Shown here: piece after piece, positions 34,310-44,066 of the stretch | How positions within the stretch are numbered: the stretch's first letter is position 1 | Layout: the number at the start of each line of letters is the position of its first letter | Assembly (NCBI GenBank): GCA_036395755.1 | Contig: DASWCZ010000096.1 | Span: 1 to 64,000 of the forward strand | Length of the DNA stretch: 64,000 nt | Source of the DNA: Gp7-AA6 sp036395755 | GTDB lineage: Bacteria > Acidobacteriota > Thermoanaerobaculia > UBA5066 > Gp7-AA6 | Direction of reading: 5' to 3' | Translations under genes and position numbers: made by a program | Notes under the pieces: model-generated | What the model was told of the DNA's origin: nothing | The model's input: the letters and a program-made list of their open reading frames with translations, nothing else | Databases searched by the model: none

Positions 34310-34884
34310 AACCTCCTTCCGCGGTCCGCATCCTGGCCGGCCGCTGGAAGGGGAGGAGACTCGAGGTTCCGCGCGGCGCTCGGCCGACTTCCGGACGCGC
34401 CCGCGAGGCCCTCTTCGACATCCTGCAGGGCTCGGTCCTCGGGATCCGGGTGCTCGACCTCTACGCGGGGAGCGGAGCGATCGGGCTCGAGGCCCTTTCG
34501 CGGGGCGCGTCCTCGGCGGTGTTCGTCGAGACCGACAGCCGCGCGCTCGAGGCGAATCTGCAGGCGCTCGGCGCACGCCGCGCCGAGTTCGAGCTCCTTC
34601 GCGGGGACGCGAGGCGAGCTCTCGCGAAGCTCATCGAACGCCGCGAGAAGTTCGATCTCGTCTTCGGTGACCCACCGTATGCGCGCAAGTCCACGCTCTG
34701 GCGGTCGGTCGCGGCGCTCCTCACGCCCGGTGGAAAGCTCGTCGTGCAGACGGATTTCGACGCCGCGACGCCCGAGGTTCCTGGCCTTGCTCTCGCGTCG
34801 CGGCGGGCGTACGCCCGCAACGTCTTCTGGTTCTTCGAGTCGGCCGGGGCTCGACCGTTGCCTCGCGTCCGACCGGAATGGTAG
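34306..34884 (+). CDS. rsmD: 16S rRNA (guanine-966-N2)-methyltransferase RsmD
   Basis: SAM-dependent methyltransferase of 192 aa. The N-terminal RILAGRWKGRRLEVP and RPTSGRAREALFDIL are characteristic of RsmD. The SAM loop is VLDLYAGSGAIGLEALSRG, and the catalytic motif is FGDPPY, the DPPY class that methylates exocyclic amines. It would modify G966 (E. coli numbering) of 16S rRNA. The start is the GTG of a GTGA overlap. Confidence 0.92.
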   Translation: MKPPSAVRILAGRWKGRRLEVPRGARPTSGRAREALFDILQGSVLGIRVLDLYAGSGAIGLEALSRGASSAVFVETDSRALEANLQALGARRAEFELLRGDARRALAKLIERREKFDLVFGDPPYARKSTLWRSVAALLTPGGKLVVQTDFDAATPEVPGLALASRRAYARNVFWFFESAGARPLPRVRPEW

Positions 34885-34887
34885 TCT
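34858..34887 (+). promoter_or_regulatory. Sigma-70-type promoter of metK inside the end of rsmD
   Basis: TTGCCT (34858-34863), an 18-nt spacer and TAGTCT (34882-34887). It leaves a leader of about 35 nt with AAGGAG before the metK ATG, too short for a known SAM riboswitch. Confidence 0.45.
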
Positions 34888-34930
34888 GCCCCGTTTCGAC
34901 CGCCCCCCGACCGGAGCAAGGAGTGCCTTG

Positions 34931-36105
<1,175 letters not shown>

Positions 36106-36109
<4 letters not shown>

Positions 36110-37455
36110 CGACGGCGGTCGCCAGCCGGACGGGCCATCACGTCCGGGACCTCGCGCTCGCGCCGGCGGGGAAGCTCAAGATCGAATGGGCCGAGGCGAG
36201 CATGCCGGTGCTGCGCCAGATCCGGGAGCGCTTCGAGAAGGAGAAGCCCCTCGCCGACACGCGGCTTTCGGCGTGTCTCCACGTCACCACCGAGACCGCG
36301 AACCTCGCGCGCACGCTCGCGGCGGGGGGAGCGGACCTTCTCCTCTGCGCCTCCAACCCGCTGTCGACCCAGGACGACGCGGCCGCGTCTCTCGTCGCCG
36401 ATTACGGCGTCGCGGTCTACGCCATCAAGGGGGAGGACCACGCGACCTACTACAACCACATCCGCGCCGCTCTCGCGCACCGCCCGAACCTGACGATGGA
36501 CGACGGCGCGGACCTCGTTTCGTCTTTGCTCTTCCTGGCGCTCGGCAGGGATTCCGACGTCGATCCCGTGATCCGGCAGTGGGCTGCCGGTCTGGCGGCT
36601 GAGGACCGGGCTTCGCTCTTGGACGGTGTGCTCGGCGGCACCGAAGAGACGACGACCGGCGTGGTGCGCCTGCGCGCGATGGAGCGCGCGGGAGTGCTCA
36701 GGTTTCCGGTGGTCGCGGTGAACGAGGCGAGGACGAAGCACTTCTTCGACAACCGGTACGGCACCGGGCAGTCGACGATGGACGGCATCGTCCGTGCGAC
36801 GAACCTCCTCATAGCCGGCCTGAACGTCGTGGTGGCCGGATACGGGTGGTGCGGCCGAGGGGTCGCGATGCGGGCGCGCGGCTTGGGCGGCCACGTCATC
36901 GTCACCGAGATCGACCCGACGAAGGCGATCGAGGCCGCTCTGGACGGTTACCGGGTCCTGCCGATGGAAGATGCGGCGCGGATCGGCGATCTCTTCGTCA
37001 CCGTGACCGGCAACAAGTCGGTGCTCCGCGGCGAGCACTTCCGGGTGATGAAGGACGGCGCCGTCGTGTGCAACTCCGGCCACTTCAACGTCGAGATCGA
37101 GATCCCTGCGCTCGAGGCTCTGGCCCGCTCGCGGCGCTCGACGCGCGAGTTCGTGGAGGAGTTCACTCTGGCCGACGGCCGGCGCATTCATCTGCTTGCG
37201 GAGGGCCGCCTGATCAACCTCGCGGCCGCCGAGGGGCATCCCGCTTCGGTAATGGACATGTCCTTCGCGAACCAGGCCCTGGCGGCCGAGTTCATGGTGA
37301 AGAACCACGAGAGCCTGGAGAAGCGCGTCTACCCGGTGCCCGAGGAGATCGACCGCGAGATCGCGAGACTGAAGCTCGCTTCGATGGGGATGCGGATCGA
37401 CGTCCCGACGGCCGCCCAGGAGATTTACATGAGTTCGTGGGAGGAAGGGACGTAG
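36106..37455 (+). CDS. ahcY: S-adenosylhomocysteine hydrolase
   Basis: Adenosylhomocysteinase of 449 aa. It hydrolyses SAH to homocysteine and adenosine. KIEWAEASMPVLRQIRERF, LHVTTETANLARTL and CASNPLSTQDD form the substrate domain. VAGYGWCGRGVAMRARGLG is the NAD-binding loop, and NSGHFNVEIE follows. The product relieves SAH inhibition of methyltransferases. Translation is coupled to metK. Confidence 0.96.
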
Positions 37456-37459
37456 GTCC

Positions 37460-38338
37460 GTGCTCAAGACCTGCTCCCCGGCTTCGCCCCTGCCCGGAGA
37501 AGACCTCGCCGCCGATCTCGAAGCCGGGAAAATCCTCGTTTTCCTCGAGCCGCCGTTTCGGATTCCGAACCGCGACCTCTTGAACGGCCTCGACCCGGGA
37601 GAAGCCCGTTTTCACAAGAACATTGCCTACCGCCCCGCGAGCCGGCGGTTGACCGGCGCTTCCGGCATCCCGCCCGGCCAACGGGCGCCTCTGCGAGCGG
37701 CGCTGGAGGAATACTCCGACAACGCGATCGCCTTTCTCGCCCGCCTCTTCCCGCGTTATGCGACCGCGTGGCGGATCGATTACGCGAGCTTCCGGCCGTT
37801 CGAGGAGGAGGGGCGTCCGCTGTCGGCGAAGGCGAGGAACGACCTGGTCCATGTGGACTCGTTCCCGAGCCGCCCGACCGCGGGAGACCGGATTCTGCGC
37901 TTCTTTACGAACGTCCATCGCGAGAGGCCCCGGGTATGGATCTCCGGAGGGACGTTCGACCGGCTGGCCGAGCGTTACGCCGTCGCTTCGGGAATCCTTC
38001 CGCACGTCGCCGCGATCCGCCCGCCCGGTGTGCTCCCTCGGGCGCTCGCCGCGGTCGGCCTCCGCAAGGGAATCCGATCCCGGTACGACGAGTTCATGCT
38101 GCGCTTTCACGACTACCTGAAGGAAAACGAGGAAGTGCAGGCGGTGGCCCGCAAGGAGCCGTTCTCGTTTCCTCCCGGGTCGACCTGGATCGTCTACACC
38201 GACATGGTCAGCCACGGCGTTCTGTCCGGGCAATCCGCCCTCGAGCAGACGATGATCATCTCGAAGAAGACGATGGCCCTTCCCGAGAAAGCGCCGATCG
38301 CGATCCTCGAGCGCCTGTCCGGTCAGCCGCTCGCTTAG
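37460..38338 (+). CDS. Kdo hydroxylase-like Fe(II)/2-oxoglutarate oxygenase (KdoO family)
   Basis: Protein of 292 aa resembling KdoO, which hydroxylates position 3 of Kdo in the LPS core. The iron site is suggested by the HxD in NDLVHVDSFPSRPTAGDRIL and a distal His in WIVYTDMVSHGVLSG. The flanking RILRFFTNVH and GQSALEQT are typical of the family. It starts at GTG 4 nt after ahcY, with no clear Shine-Dalgarno, so it depends on read-through from metK-ahcY. The identification rests on motif recall and may extend only to the family. Confidence 0.72.
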   Translation: MLKTCSPASPLPGEDLAADLEAGKILVFLEPPFRIPNRDLLNGLDPGEARFHKNIAYRPASRRLTGASGIPPGQRAPLRAALEEYSDNAIAFLARLFPRYATAWRIDYASFRPFEEEGRPLSAKARNDLVHVDSFPSRPTAGDRILRFFTNVHRERPRVWISGGTFDRLAERYAVASGILPHVAAIRPPGVLPRALAAVGLRKGIRSRYDEFMLRFHDYLKENEEVQAVARKEPFSFPPGSTWIVYTDMVSHGVLSGQSALEQTMIISKKTMALPEKAPIAILERLSGQPLA

Positions 38339-38350
38339 CGCGCAACTTCG

Positions 38351-38363
38351 CCCGCCGCGCGGG
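38351..38363. terminator. Small GC hairpin between convergent genes
   Basis: CCCGC-CGC-GCGGG in the 28-nt gap between the KdoO-like stop and the stop of the opposing outer-membrane protein gene. There is no U-tract. It is a weak candidate terminator. Confidence 0.25.
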
Positions 38364-38366
38364 GCT

Positions 38367-38900
38367 TCAGATATGGAAGCCGATTCCGGCGTCCAAGAGC
38401 CCGATGACCTGACCCGGGTGGTAAGGCGCGTAGTGGACGTCGATCTCGGTCCAGACGGCGGCGTGCTTCCACAACGGAAAGGCGCGCAGCAGCGAGGCGT
38501 GAGGACCCCAGCGGTGCTCGAAAGTCCGGTGGCCGGCTTCCGTGCGGGGCGGAGAGGCTTCCTCGAACCGGGCAAATCCGATCGCAACGTCGACCGGAAG
38601 GGAAGTCAGCCGGCGGGTCACGACGGCGTCCAGGCCGAAGTAATCCACGTCGTCATCTCCGACGCGGGGCGGCAGTCCCTTCTCGCGCTCGAGAGAGCCT
38701 CGAACGTATCGGATTCGCAGGCGGTCGCCGGCGAGCGACACGGCCAGAGCTCCGAACTTGTGGCCCTCGACGTCCCGGGCGGAGCTCGCGGCGAGAGAGC
38801 CGGCGCCCCCTCCTCCCCAGAGCGAGATCGTCTCGCAGAGCGCGCGCGGAGAAAGCGCGGTTGCGAGGAGAACCGCGAGAAGAGCGCTCCGCCGGATCAT
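38367..38900 (-). CDS. Small outer-membrane beta-barrel-like protein
   Basis: Exported protein of 177 aa with signal peptide MIRRSALLAVLLATALSPRA. The mature part shows alternating strands with Gly and aromatics (LAVSLAGDRLRIRYVRG, VDVAIGFARFEEA) and ends in GIGFHI, a possible barrel C-terminus. No family was recognised. The ATG is 6 nt behind a TAGAAT box with no Shine-Dalgarno, so the transcript may start exactly at the ATG. Confidence 0.7.
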   Translation of the reverse strand: MIRRSALLAVLLATALSPRALCETISLWGGGGAGSLAASSARDVEGHKFGALAVSLAGDRLRIRYVRGSLEREKGLPPRVGDDDVDYFGLDAVVTRRLTSLPVDVAIGFARFEEASPPRTEAGHRTFEHRWGPHASLLRAFPLWKHAAVWTEIDVHYAPYHPGQVIGLLDAGIGFHI

Positions 38901-38906
38901 CCGCGA

Positions 38907-38912
38907 ATTCTA
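38907..38912 (-). promoter_or_regulatory. -10 box of a leaderless promoter
   Basis: TAGAAT on the minus strand, 6 nt before the ATG at 38900. This spacing puts the predicted transcription start on the A of the start codon. Confidence 0.45.
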
Positions 38913-38921
38913 CGCTCGCCG

Positions 38922-41210
38922 TCACGTTCGCAGGCGCGCGAGCAGGAAGCAGGCCGCCGTCGAGAACAGAACGTGAGGTGACCAGGCCGCGAGCGGGGGA
39001 GGCAGAGCTCCGACGTCTCCTAGCTTCGTGAAGAGCGCGCTCGCGATCAGGAACGCCATCCCGAGGACGAGCCCCACGCCGATGCCGGCGAGCGCGCCAC
39101 GTTTCCCGATCCGGAACGCAAAGGGGATCCCGAGGAGAGCCATCACCGGGAGGAGCAACGGCCGGGCGATCTTCGAGTGGAGGGCGGTCTCCAGGGCCGC
39201 CGTCGGATATCCGGTCCGTTGGAGCCTCCGCGTGTATCGCTGGAGCTCGCGGAACCGCATCTCTTCGGGGCTTCGGTGCTCGGCCGAAAACGCGGAAGGG
39301 GGATCACCGGCCGTCCGCTCTTCGAGAAACGTCGCGAAGGAGATCGTCTCGCTTCCCCGGAGCTCCCGGGTCCAGCCCTGGCGCAAAACCCAGGTCCGCG
39401 AAACGGGATCCCACGTCGCTTCGCGCGCGGTCGTCCGCCGCACGAGCTCGAACGCCGAATCGAACTGGTAGATCGACGGCGAGGCGAGTACGCCGCTCCC
39501 TTCGCTTTCCTCGCGGTGCCAGATCCGCCCGTCCCGGGCGTAATACCAGTTGCGCTCGGCCGGCGTGCGCAGCTTCCAGTCGGCCGGATGTCCCGAGATC
39601 CGGTTGCGATAGCGGATTTCCTTCTGCTTGGCGATCGGAAGAGCGTACTCACCGAGCGAGAAGGCGAGAAACGCACCGAGCGCGGCGGCCACGAAAATCG
39701 GCGCTCCGAGACGGCGGACCGACACGCCGCTCGCCTTGAAAGCGGTGTCCTCGTTGTTCTTCGAGAAGATCCCGAGGCAGACGAGAGTCGCGATCAAAAC
39801 GGCGAACGGCGCGAGATCCATCGCGATCCCCAGAAGAAAGGCCTGGTAGTAGCCGGCGACGACGGCGCCGGGCGGCCGGTTCGTCAGGATCTCGTCCGCC
39901 TTGTCCGAGTAATCGACGACGATTGAGAGGAGGAGCACAGAGGCAAACACGAGCAGGAGCGTCGAGAAGAAGCGTGCGAGGACGTACCGGTCGAGAAGCG
40001 CCGGAAACCGCAGGATTCCGCTGAACCACGCGCGCCGGGAGGGCTCGACCGTGGCGGCGGCCATCTTCCGGCGGCGTCGGAGCGAGAGCGTCCAGCGCCC
40101 TCGCTCCCTCCCGGCGCGGCGGCTCGCCAGGAGGCCGACTCCGATCAGGACGAGGTTGGGGAGCCACATCGCGAGCGCCGGGCTCATTCTTCCGTCCTGC
40201 GCCCACGACTCGCCGTTGGAGATGAGGACGTAGTACACGACCAGGATCGCGAGAGAGATCGCGAAGCCGCTCCCTCTTCCGCCGCGGCGGAAGGTGTCGG
40301 CGAGAGGAATGCCGACGAAGGCGAACGCGAAGCACGCGAATGGAATCGAGAACTTCTTGTGGATCTCGACGAGCGCCAGGCGGCGCTTCTCGGGAGACAC
40401 GGAGCGCTGGCGGCGGGCGACTTTCAGAAGCTCCGGCAGCGACTGGGCGCGAAGCCCCTTCTCGTAGGTGATCCGCGACTGCACGGTCTCTTCGATGTCG
40501 GCGGAGAACAGGATCCGCTGGAACTCGTTGCGATTCGTGCGGTATCGCGAAGGATTCGCGGGGTCGACGTCGTGGACGACGGAGGAGAAGAGGTCGAGCC
40601 ACAGCCGGCCTCCGTCGAGCGCCAGCGCCCCCCGACGCGCGATGATCACTCGATCGTTCCTCTCGTCGTCCTCGCCGAGCTTCAGGAACACGCCCTCGAA
40701 CGAGCGCCCGTCGGCGCCGATGCGGTCGAAGAACAGCGTGATGCCCGCGCGCGGCTCGCGGAAGGTGCGCGGTTCGACGAGGTTGACGACGGACGTCGCC
40801 GCGAGGCGAGCCATCGACCTCGTCAGCTCGTCGTTCGCCCGGGGCAGGACGAGGTTGTAGAAGAGGAAGACGCCGGCCGAGAGAATCGCAGCCGCCCCGA
40901 GCGCCGGCCGGTAGAGAGCCCACGGGCCGACGCCGCAGGACCGCATTGCGATGAGCTCGGAGTCGGCGGAAAGCCGGCCAATCCCGATCAGGATCCCGAG
41001 CAGGAACGCCATGGGAAGGGTCAGAACGAGGATCCAGGGAATTGAGAGGAGCACCAGCCACCCGACCTCGGAGAGCGACGCGCTGCGCCGCACGAAGAAC
41101 TCCGTCATCAGGAAGATCGTGCGGACAAGAAGAATGAACGTGTAGGCGGCGAAGCCGAGCAGAAACGGCGGCCAGATCTCGCGCAGGACGGACCTCGAGA
41201 TGAGCCTCAT
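38922..41210 (-). CDS. Fused LptF-LptG lipopolysaccharide export permease
   Basis: Single 762-aa protein containing two YjgP/YjgQ-type permeases. The first half (1-375) starts MRLISRSVLREIWPPFLLG and has six hydrophobic helices around a periplasmic beta domain. The second (from about 410) restarts with LLDRYVLARFFSTLLLVF and repeats the plan. Each half contains the family pattern in which helix 2 is followed by SADSELIAMRSCGV or NNEDTAFKASGV. LptF and LptG are separate in most bacteria. LptB and the LptC-LptA fusion are encoded 13-18 kb away. The start is placed at the ATG immediately before the conserved N-terminus. Confidence 0.88.
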   Translation of the reverse strand: MRLISRSVLREIWPPFLLGFAAYTFILLVRTIFLMTEFFVRRSASLSEVGWLVLLSIPWILVLTLPMAFLLGILIGIGRLSADSELIAMRSCGVGPWALYRPALGAAAILSAGVFLFYNLVLPRANDELTRSMARLAATSVVNLVEPRTFREPRAGITLFFDRIGADGRSFEGVFLKLGEDDERNDRVIIARRGALALDGGRLWLDLFSSVVHDVDPANPSRYRTNRNEFQRILFSADIEETVQSRITYEKGLRAQSLPELLKVARRQRSVSPEKRRLALVEIHKKFSIPFACFAFAFVGIPLADTFRRGGRGSGFAISLAILVVYYVLISNGESWAQDGRMSPALAMWLPNLVLIGVGLLASRRAGRERGRWTLSLRRRRKMAAATVEPSRRAWFSGILRFPALLDRYVLARFFSTLLLVFASVLLLSIVVDYSDKADEILTNRPPGAVVAGYYQAFLLGIAMDLAPFAVLIATLVCLGIFSKNNEDTAFKASGVSVRRLGAPIFVAAALGAFLAFSLGEYALPIAKQKEIRYRNRISGHPADWKLRTPAERNWYYARDGRIWHREESEGSGVLASPSIYQFDSAFELVRRTTAREATWDPVSRTWVLRQGWTRELRGSETISFATFLEERTAGDPPSAFSAEHRSPEEMRFRELQRYTRRLQRTGYPTAALETALHSKIARPLLLPVMALLGIPFAFRIGKRGALAGIGVGLVLGMAFLIASALFTKLGDVGALPPPLAAWSPHVLFSTAACFLLARLRT

Positions 41211-41275
41211 CGAGAGGGAAGCCTCGGCGGTGGGCACCCGGGAGTCAAGGGCGGGGCCGAGGCTAGCCCATTCCA

Positions 41276-41310
41276 CAATGTCCGATAAGATAGATTATGT
41301 AAAGTCTCAA
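41276..41310. promoter_or_regulatory. AT-rich operator/promoter-like patch upstream of lptFG
   Basis: An isolated AT-rich stretch in otherwise GC-rich DNA inside a 231-nt intergenic gap. It contains the imperfect palindrome ATAA-GATAGA-TTAT and candidate -10 boxes on both strands (leftward TATCTT). It is likely the lptFG promoter or a regulator site. The rest of the gap (41211-41275 and 41311-41441) shows nothing I can name. Confidence 0.35.
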
Positions 41311-41441
41311 GTGAAGACGGCCCGAACGGTCGGACTCCGGGTCGCAGGAAGAGATCTGCCAAGCCGATCTCCGACCTGCACGTGGGTTTGCGTCGCGACT
41401 CCGGAGAACGGCGGGCCATGCGGATCGTCCATCTCTGCGGT

Positions 41442-41990
41442 TTATTTCTTGCGGACGACGGCGTACCGCAGCCGGACGACCCCGTCGGGAAATCGGCGCG
41501 AAGACACGAGTCGGAGCGGGATCGAGCGGCGTTTCGGGGCGACGAGCGGGATCCCTTCGCCGATGAACGTGGGGATGACGTGGACGATGAACTCGTCGAT
41601 CTCGCCCGCATCGAGGAAGGATGCGATCAACCCGGCGCCTCCCATCATCCAGATGTCCTTTCCGGGCGTCGCCCGCAGGCGCTTCGCGAAGGCTCGGATC
41701 GGCTGGCGGACGAGCTCGACGTCCGGCGAGGGCTGCTTCAGGGGCCGCCGCGAGAAGACGTAGTTCTTCACCCTTGGGCCGTAACCGACGCCGCGGCCGC
41801 GTGTGAAATCGAGCGCGATCTCGTAGGTTTTCCGTCCCCAGAGGATCGTGTCGATCGACTTGAAGAAAGCGGACATGCCGTAGTCGCCTGCGGTCCGCGG
41901 TCGATTCAGCCATTCGACGCCGCCGTCGGGTCGGGCGATGTAGCCGTCGGCGCTCGTCGCGATGAAAACGATGATCTTTCGCCGGCGCAC
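41442..41990 (-). CDS. Dihydrofolate reductase / RibD C-terminal-family reductase
   Basis: Reductase-fold protein of 182 aa. The start IIVFIATSADGYIARPDGG and the following DTILWGRKTYEIA are typical of stand-alone RibD-C/DHFR-like proteins. IWMMGGAGLIASFLDAGEID is the NADPH-binding strand and helix, and FIVHVIPTFIGEGIPL follows. The substrate is unknown, since family members often are not true DHFR. GTG start. Confidence 0.87.
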   Translation of the reverse strand: MRRRKIIVFIATSADGYIARPDGGVEWLNRPRTAGDYGMSAFFKSIDTILWGRKTYEIALDFTRGRGVGYGPRVKNYVFSRRPLKQPSPDVELVRQPIRAFAKRLRATPGKDIWMMGGAGLIASFLDAGEIDEFIVHVIPTFIGEGIPLVAPKRRSIPLRLVSSRRFPDGVVRLRYAVVRKK

Positions 41991-42030
41991 GTCTCGATCC
42001 CGGCCCGGGTCCGTCAGGTGTGCGTGATCA

Positions 42031-42390
42031 TCAGAACATCAGAACGTACCCGTCGGGGTCGTGCACCCGGAATTCTCCCCGCGGGGCGTAGAACGGGTAC
42101 TCGATCGCGCCGACGGGAACCCCGTCCGCCTGCAGCTGGGATCGGGTGGCGGGCACGTCGTCGCAGTACAAGTAGAAGAGCACCGCCTGCTGGTCCGCGA
42201 CGACGGGCTCGCTCGCCAGCGCGAGCATGAGCTGGGCCTCGTCCGTCTGGATCCATGCCCACGTCGGGTCGGCCCGACTCTCGGGCACGAACGTGTTGCG
42301 AACCTCGAAGCCGAGCGTCTGATAGAAGGCGATCGATTCCGCGACGCTCTGGACGTGGGCCATGGGTACAAGAGACCTCACGGCCTTCAT
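42031..42390 (-). CDS. VOC-family (glyoxalase/bleomycin-resistance-like) protein coupled to parB
   Basis: Protein of 119 aa with one full VOC fold of two beta-alpha-beta modules: SLVPMAHVQSVAESIAFYQT, LGFEVRN, VLFYLYCDDVPATRSQLQA and the end FRVHDPDGYVLMF. Possible metal ligands include H12 and E107. It could be an antibiotic-binding or isomerase-type protein. Its ATG overlaps the parB stop as ATGA, so it is translated from the par operon. Confidence 0.85.
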   Translation of the reverse strand: MKAVRSLVPMAHVQSVAESIAFYQTLGFEVRNTFVPESRADPTWAWIQTDEAQLMLALASEPVVADQQAVLFYLYCDDVPATRSQLQADGVPVGAIEYPFYAPRGEFRVHDPDGYVLMF

Positions 42391-43235
42391 CTCTTCGGGA
42401 GCTTGATCTCCCCCGCTTCGAGCTGCTTGATCACCTCTTTCAACGCGTGCACGAGCTCGGACTTCTCGACGCGCGACTTCGCGAAGGAGAGGGCGAGCTT
42501 GTACGGCCCTCCCTTAGGTTTGTAGACGAACGAGAACCGCTTCCCGCGCCGCGACGGAGCCGCCTCTTCCTTCTTCCGGGCGCGCAGGTCGTCCCGTGTC
42601 GAACCCGACCCGGCCCGCCGGATTGCGTCTCGCATCTTCTCCGGATCTTTCAACCGGGCGATCTCCAGGAGCACCGACTTCGCCTCGATGTCGGCGCGCC
42701 GACATTCCTGCCGGAGGTCCTCCGGGATGTCGAGGAGCGACATCGCCTCGGTCACCGAGACGCGCGACTTCCCGATTGCGTCGGCGACCTGCTGCTGGGT
42801 GTACCCGTGTCTCTCGGTCAGGCCGGACAGACCCTCGGCTTCCTCGAACGGATGAAGGTCCCTGCGATGGAGGTTCTCGATCAGGGCGATCTCGAGAACC
42901 TCGGAGTCCGGCACGTCGAGCTCGATGCACGGGACCTCCGCCAGCCCCGCCTCCATCGCCGCGCGAAACCGCCGCTCGCCGGCGATGATCCGGAACCGGC
43001 CCCCGGGCGTCGGACGCACGAGGAGCGGCTCCAAGACGCCTTTCGACTCGATCGACTTCACGAGCTCCCGGAGGTCTCCCACGCTCGTGCGGGGCTGCTC
43101 GGGATTCGTTTCGATCTCCTCGATCGGGATAAACCGGCCGAGCGCCTCGCCGAACCTCTCGGCGAGAGACTCCACGAAGTGGGAGTCGTGGCGCATCCGC
43201 GCTTCCGTGGGCAGGCCCCGTCTTCGGCTAGACAC
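42387..43235 (-). CDS. parB: Chromosome-partitioning protein ParB
   Basis: CTP-dependent DNA-binding clamp of 282 aa. The N-terminal region RFIPIEEIETNPEQPR is followed by LVRPTPGGRFRIIAGERRFRAAMEAG, which holds the CTP-binding GERRFRA motif. ALIENLHRRDLHPFEEAEG leads to the HTH (HGYTQQQVADAIGKSRVSVTEAMSLL). The last 40 residues probably dimerise. It loads at parS and works with the adjacent ParA. I found no consensus parS in the window. GTG start, overlapping the end of parA by 8 nt. Confidence 0.93.
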   Translation of the reverse strand: MSSRRRGLPTEARMRHDSHFVESLAERFGEALGRFIPIEEIETNPEQPRTSVGDLRELVKSIESKGVLEPLLVRPTPGGRFRIIAGERRFRAAMEAGLAEVPCIELDVPDSEVLEIALIENLHRRDLHPFEEAEGLSGLTERHGYTQQQVADAIGKSRVSVTEAMSLLDIPEDLRQECRRADIEAKSVLLEIARLKDPEKMRDAIRRAGSGSTRDDLRARKKEEAAPSRRGKRFSFVYKPKGGPYKLALSFAKSRVEKSELVHALKEVIKQLEAGEIKLPKR

Positions 43236-43983
43236 GCGAGAGAACCTCCTCGGATAGGGAGTAGTACTCCGCCGCGCCGCTCGATCGCGGCGAGAACGTG
43301 AAGATCGATTCGCGGTGCGCGGGGCTCTCTTCCAGCCGCACGCTCTTGGAAATAGTGGTCTTGAAGAGCTTCTCGCCGAAGACCGCGCTGATCTGGTCGT
43401 AAACGTCCTTGGCGATCACGGTCCGGCGGTCGTGCAGGGTGATCAGCACCCCCAGGAGGCGCAGCGCCGGGTTGGGCCGCGCCTTGATCTTGTCGATCGT
43501 CTCCAAGAGATCGTCGGTCCCCTCAAGCGCAAAATACGAGGACTGAATCGGAATCAGGATGTGGGTCGCCGCGACCATCGCGTTGACCGTGATCATTCCC
43601 AGCGTCGGTGGCGTGTCGATGACGATCGCGTCGTACCGCTTGCGGGCGCCGTCCAGCTTGTCGCGCAGGCGGAAGTGCCCGTCGATCTCGCCGAGAAGCT
43701 TGGACTCGATTTTCGCGAGCGCGATCCGGGCGGGGGCGACGTCCAGGTTCTTCATCGACGACTTCACGACGACGTGGGACATTTTGACGTTGGGCTCGGT
43801 CAAGACGTCGAACATGGATTTCTCGATCGACCGGCGATCGACGTATGACATCGTGCTGTTAGCCTGGGGATCGAGATCGATCAAAAGGGTCTTCATACCC
43901 TTTTGTGCGAGGGCGGCGGCGAGGTTGATGGCGGTGGTGGTTTTTCCGACTCCTCCCTTTTGGTTCGCGATGCAGATGACCAC
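43228..43983 (-). CDS. parA: Chromosome-partitioning ATPase ParA (Soj)
   Basis: ParA/MinD-family ATPase of 251 aa. The deviant Walker A motif ANQKGGVGKTTTAINLA lies at the very N-terminus. LLIDLDPQANSTMSY, VIDTPPTLGMITVNAM and PIQSSYFALEGTDDLL are the further nucleotide-binding motifs. The absence of an N-terminal HTH marks it as the chromosomal Soj type. I chose the GTG just before VVICIANQKGG. It lies 8 nt behind a TATACT box without a Shine-Dalgarno, so translation is probably leaderless. Confidence 0.94.
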   Translation of the reverse strand: MVICIANQKGGVGKTTTAINLAAALAQKGMKTLLIDLDPQANSTMSYVDRRSIEKSMFDVLTEPNVKMSHVVVKSSMKNLDVAPARIALAKIESKLLGEIDGHFRLRDKLDGARKRYDAIVIDTPPTLGMITVNAMVAATHILIPIQSSYFALEGTDDLLETIDKIKARPNPALRLLGVLITLHDRRTVIAKDVYDQISAVFGEKLFKTTISKSVRLEESPAHRESIFTFSPRSSGAAEYYSLSEEVLSRV

Positions 43984-43991
43984 GGAAAAAC

Positions 43992-43997
43992 AGTATA
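43992..43997 (-). promoter_or_regulatory. -10 box of the parAB promoter
   Basis: TATACT on the minus strand, ending 8 nt before the parA GTG. No good -35 and no Shine-Dalgarno are seen. It belongs to the recurrent short-leader promoter pattern of this window. Confidence 0.45.
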
Positions 43998-44066
43998 GCT
44001 CCCCGCTTTCGAAATCCTGCGATGTGATCGGTCCGGCGCGAAGACGGAGAGGGGAAGACCCGAGGG

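Noticed and set aside
34888..34930. A possible SAM riboswitch before metK
   Set aside because: The leader is about 40 nt and shows no paired helices of a known SAM riboswitch.
42031..43983. A parS site near parAB
   Set aside because: I looked for the GTTTCACGTGAAAC-type palindrome in and around parAB and found none. A degenerate site cannot be excluded without a search.
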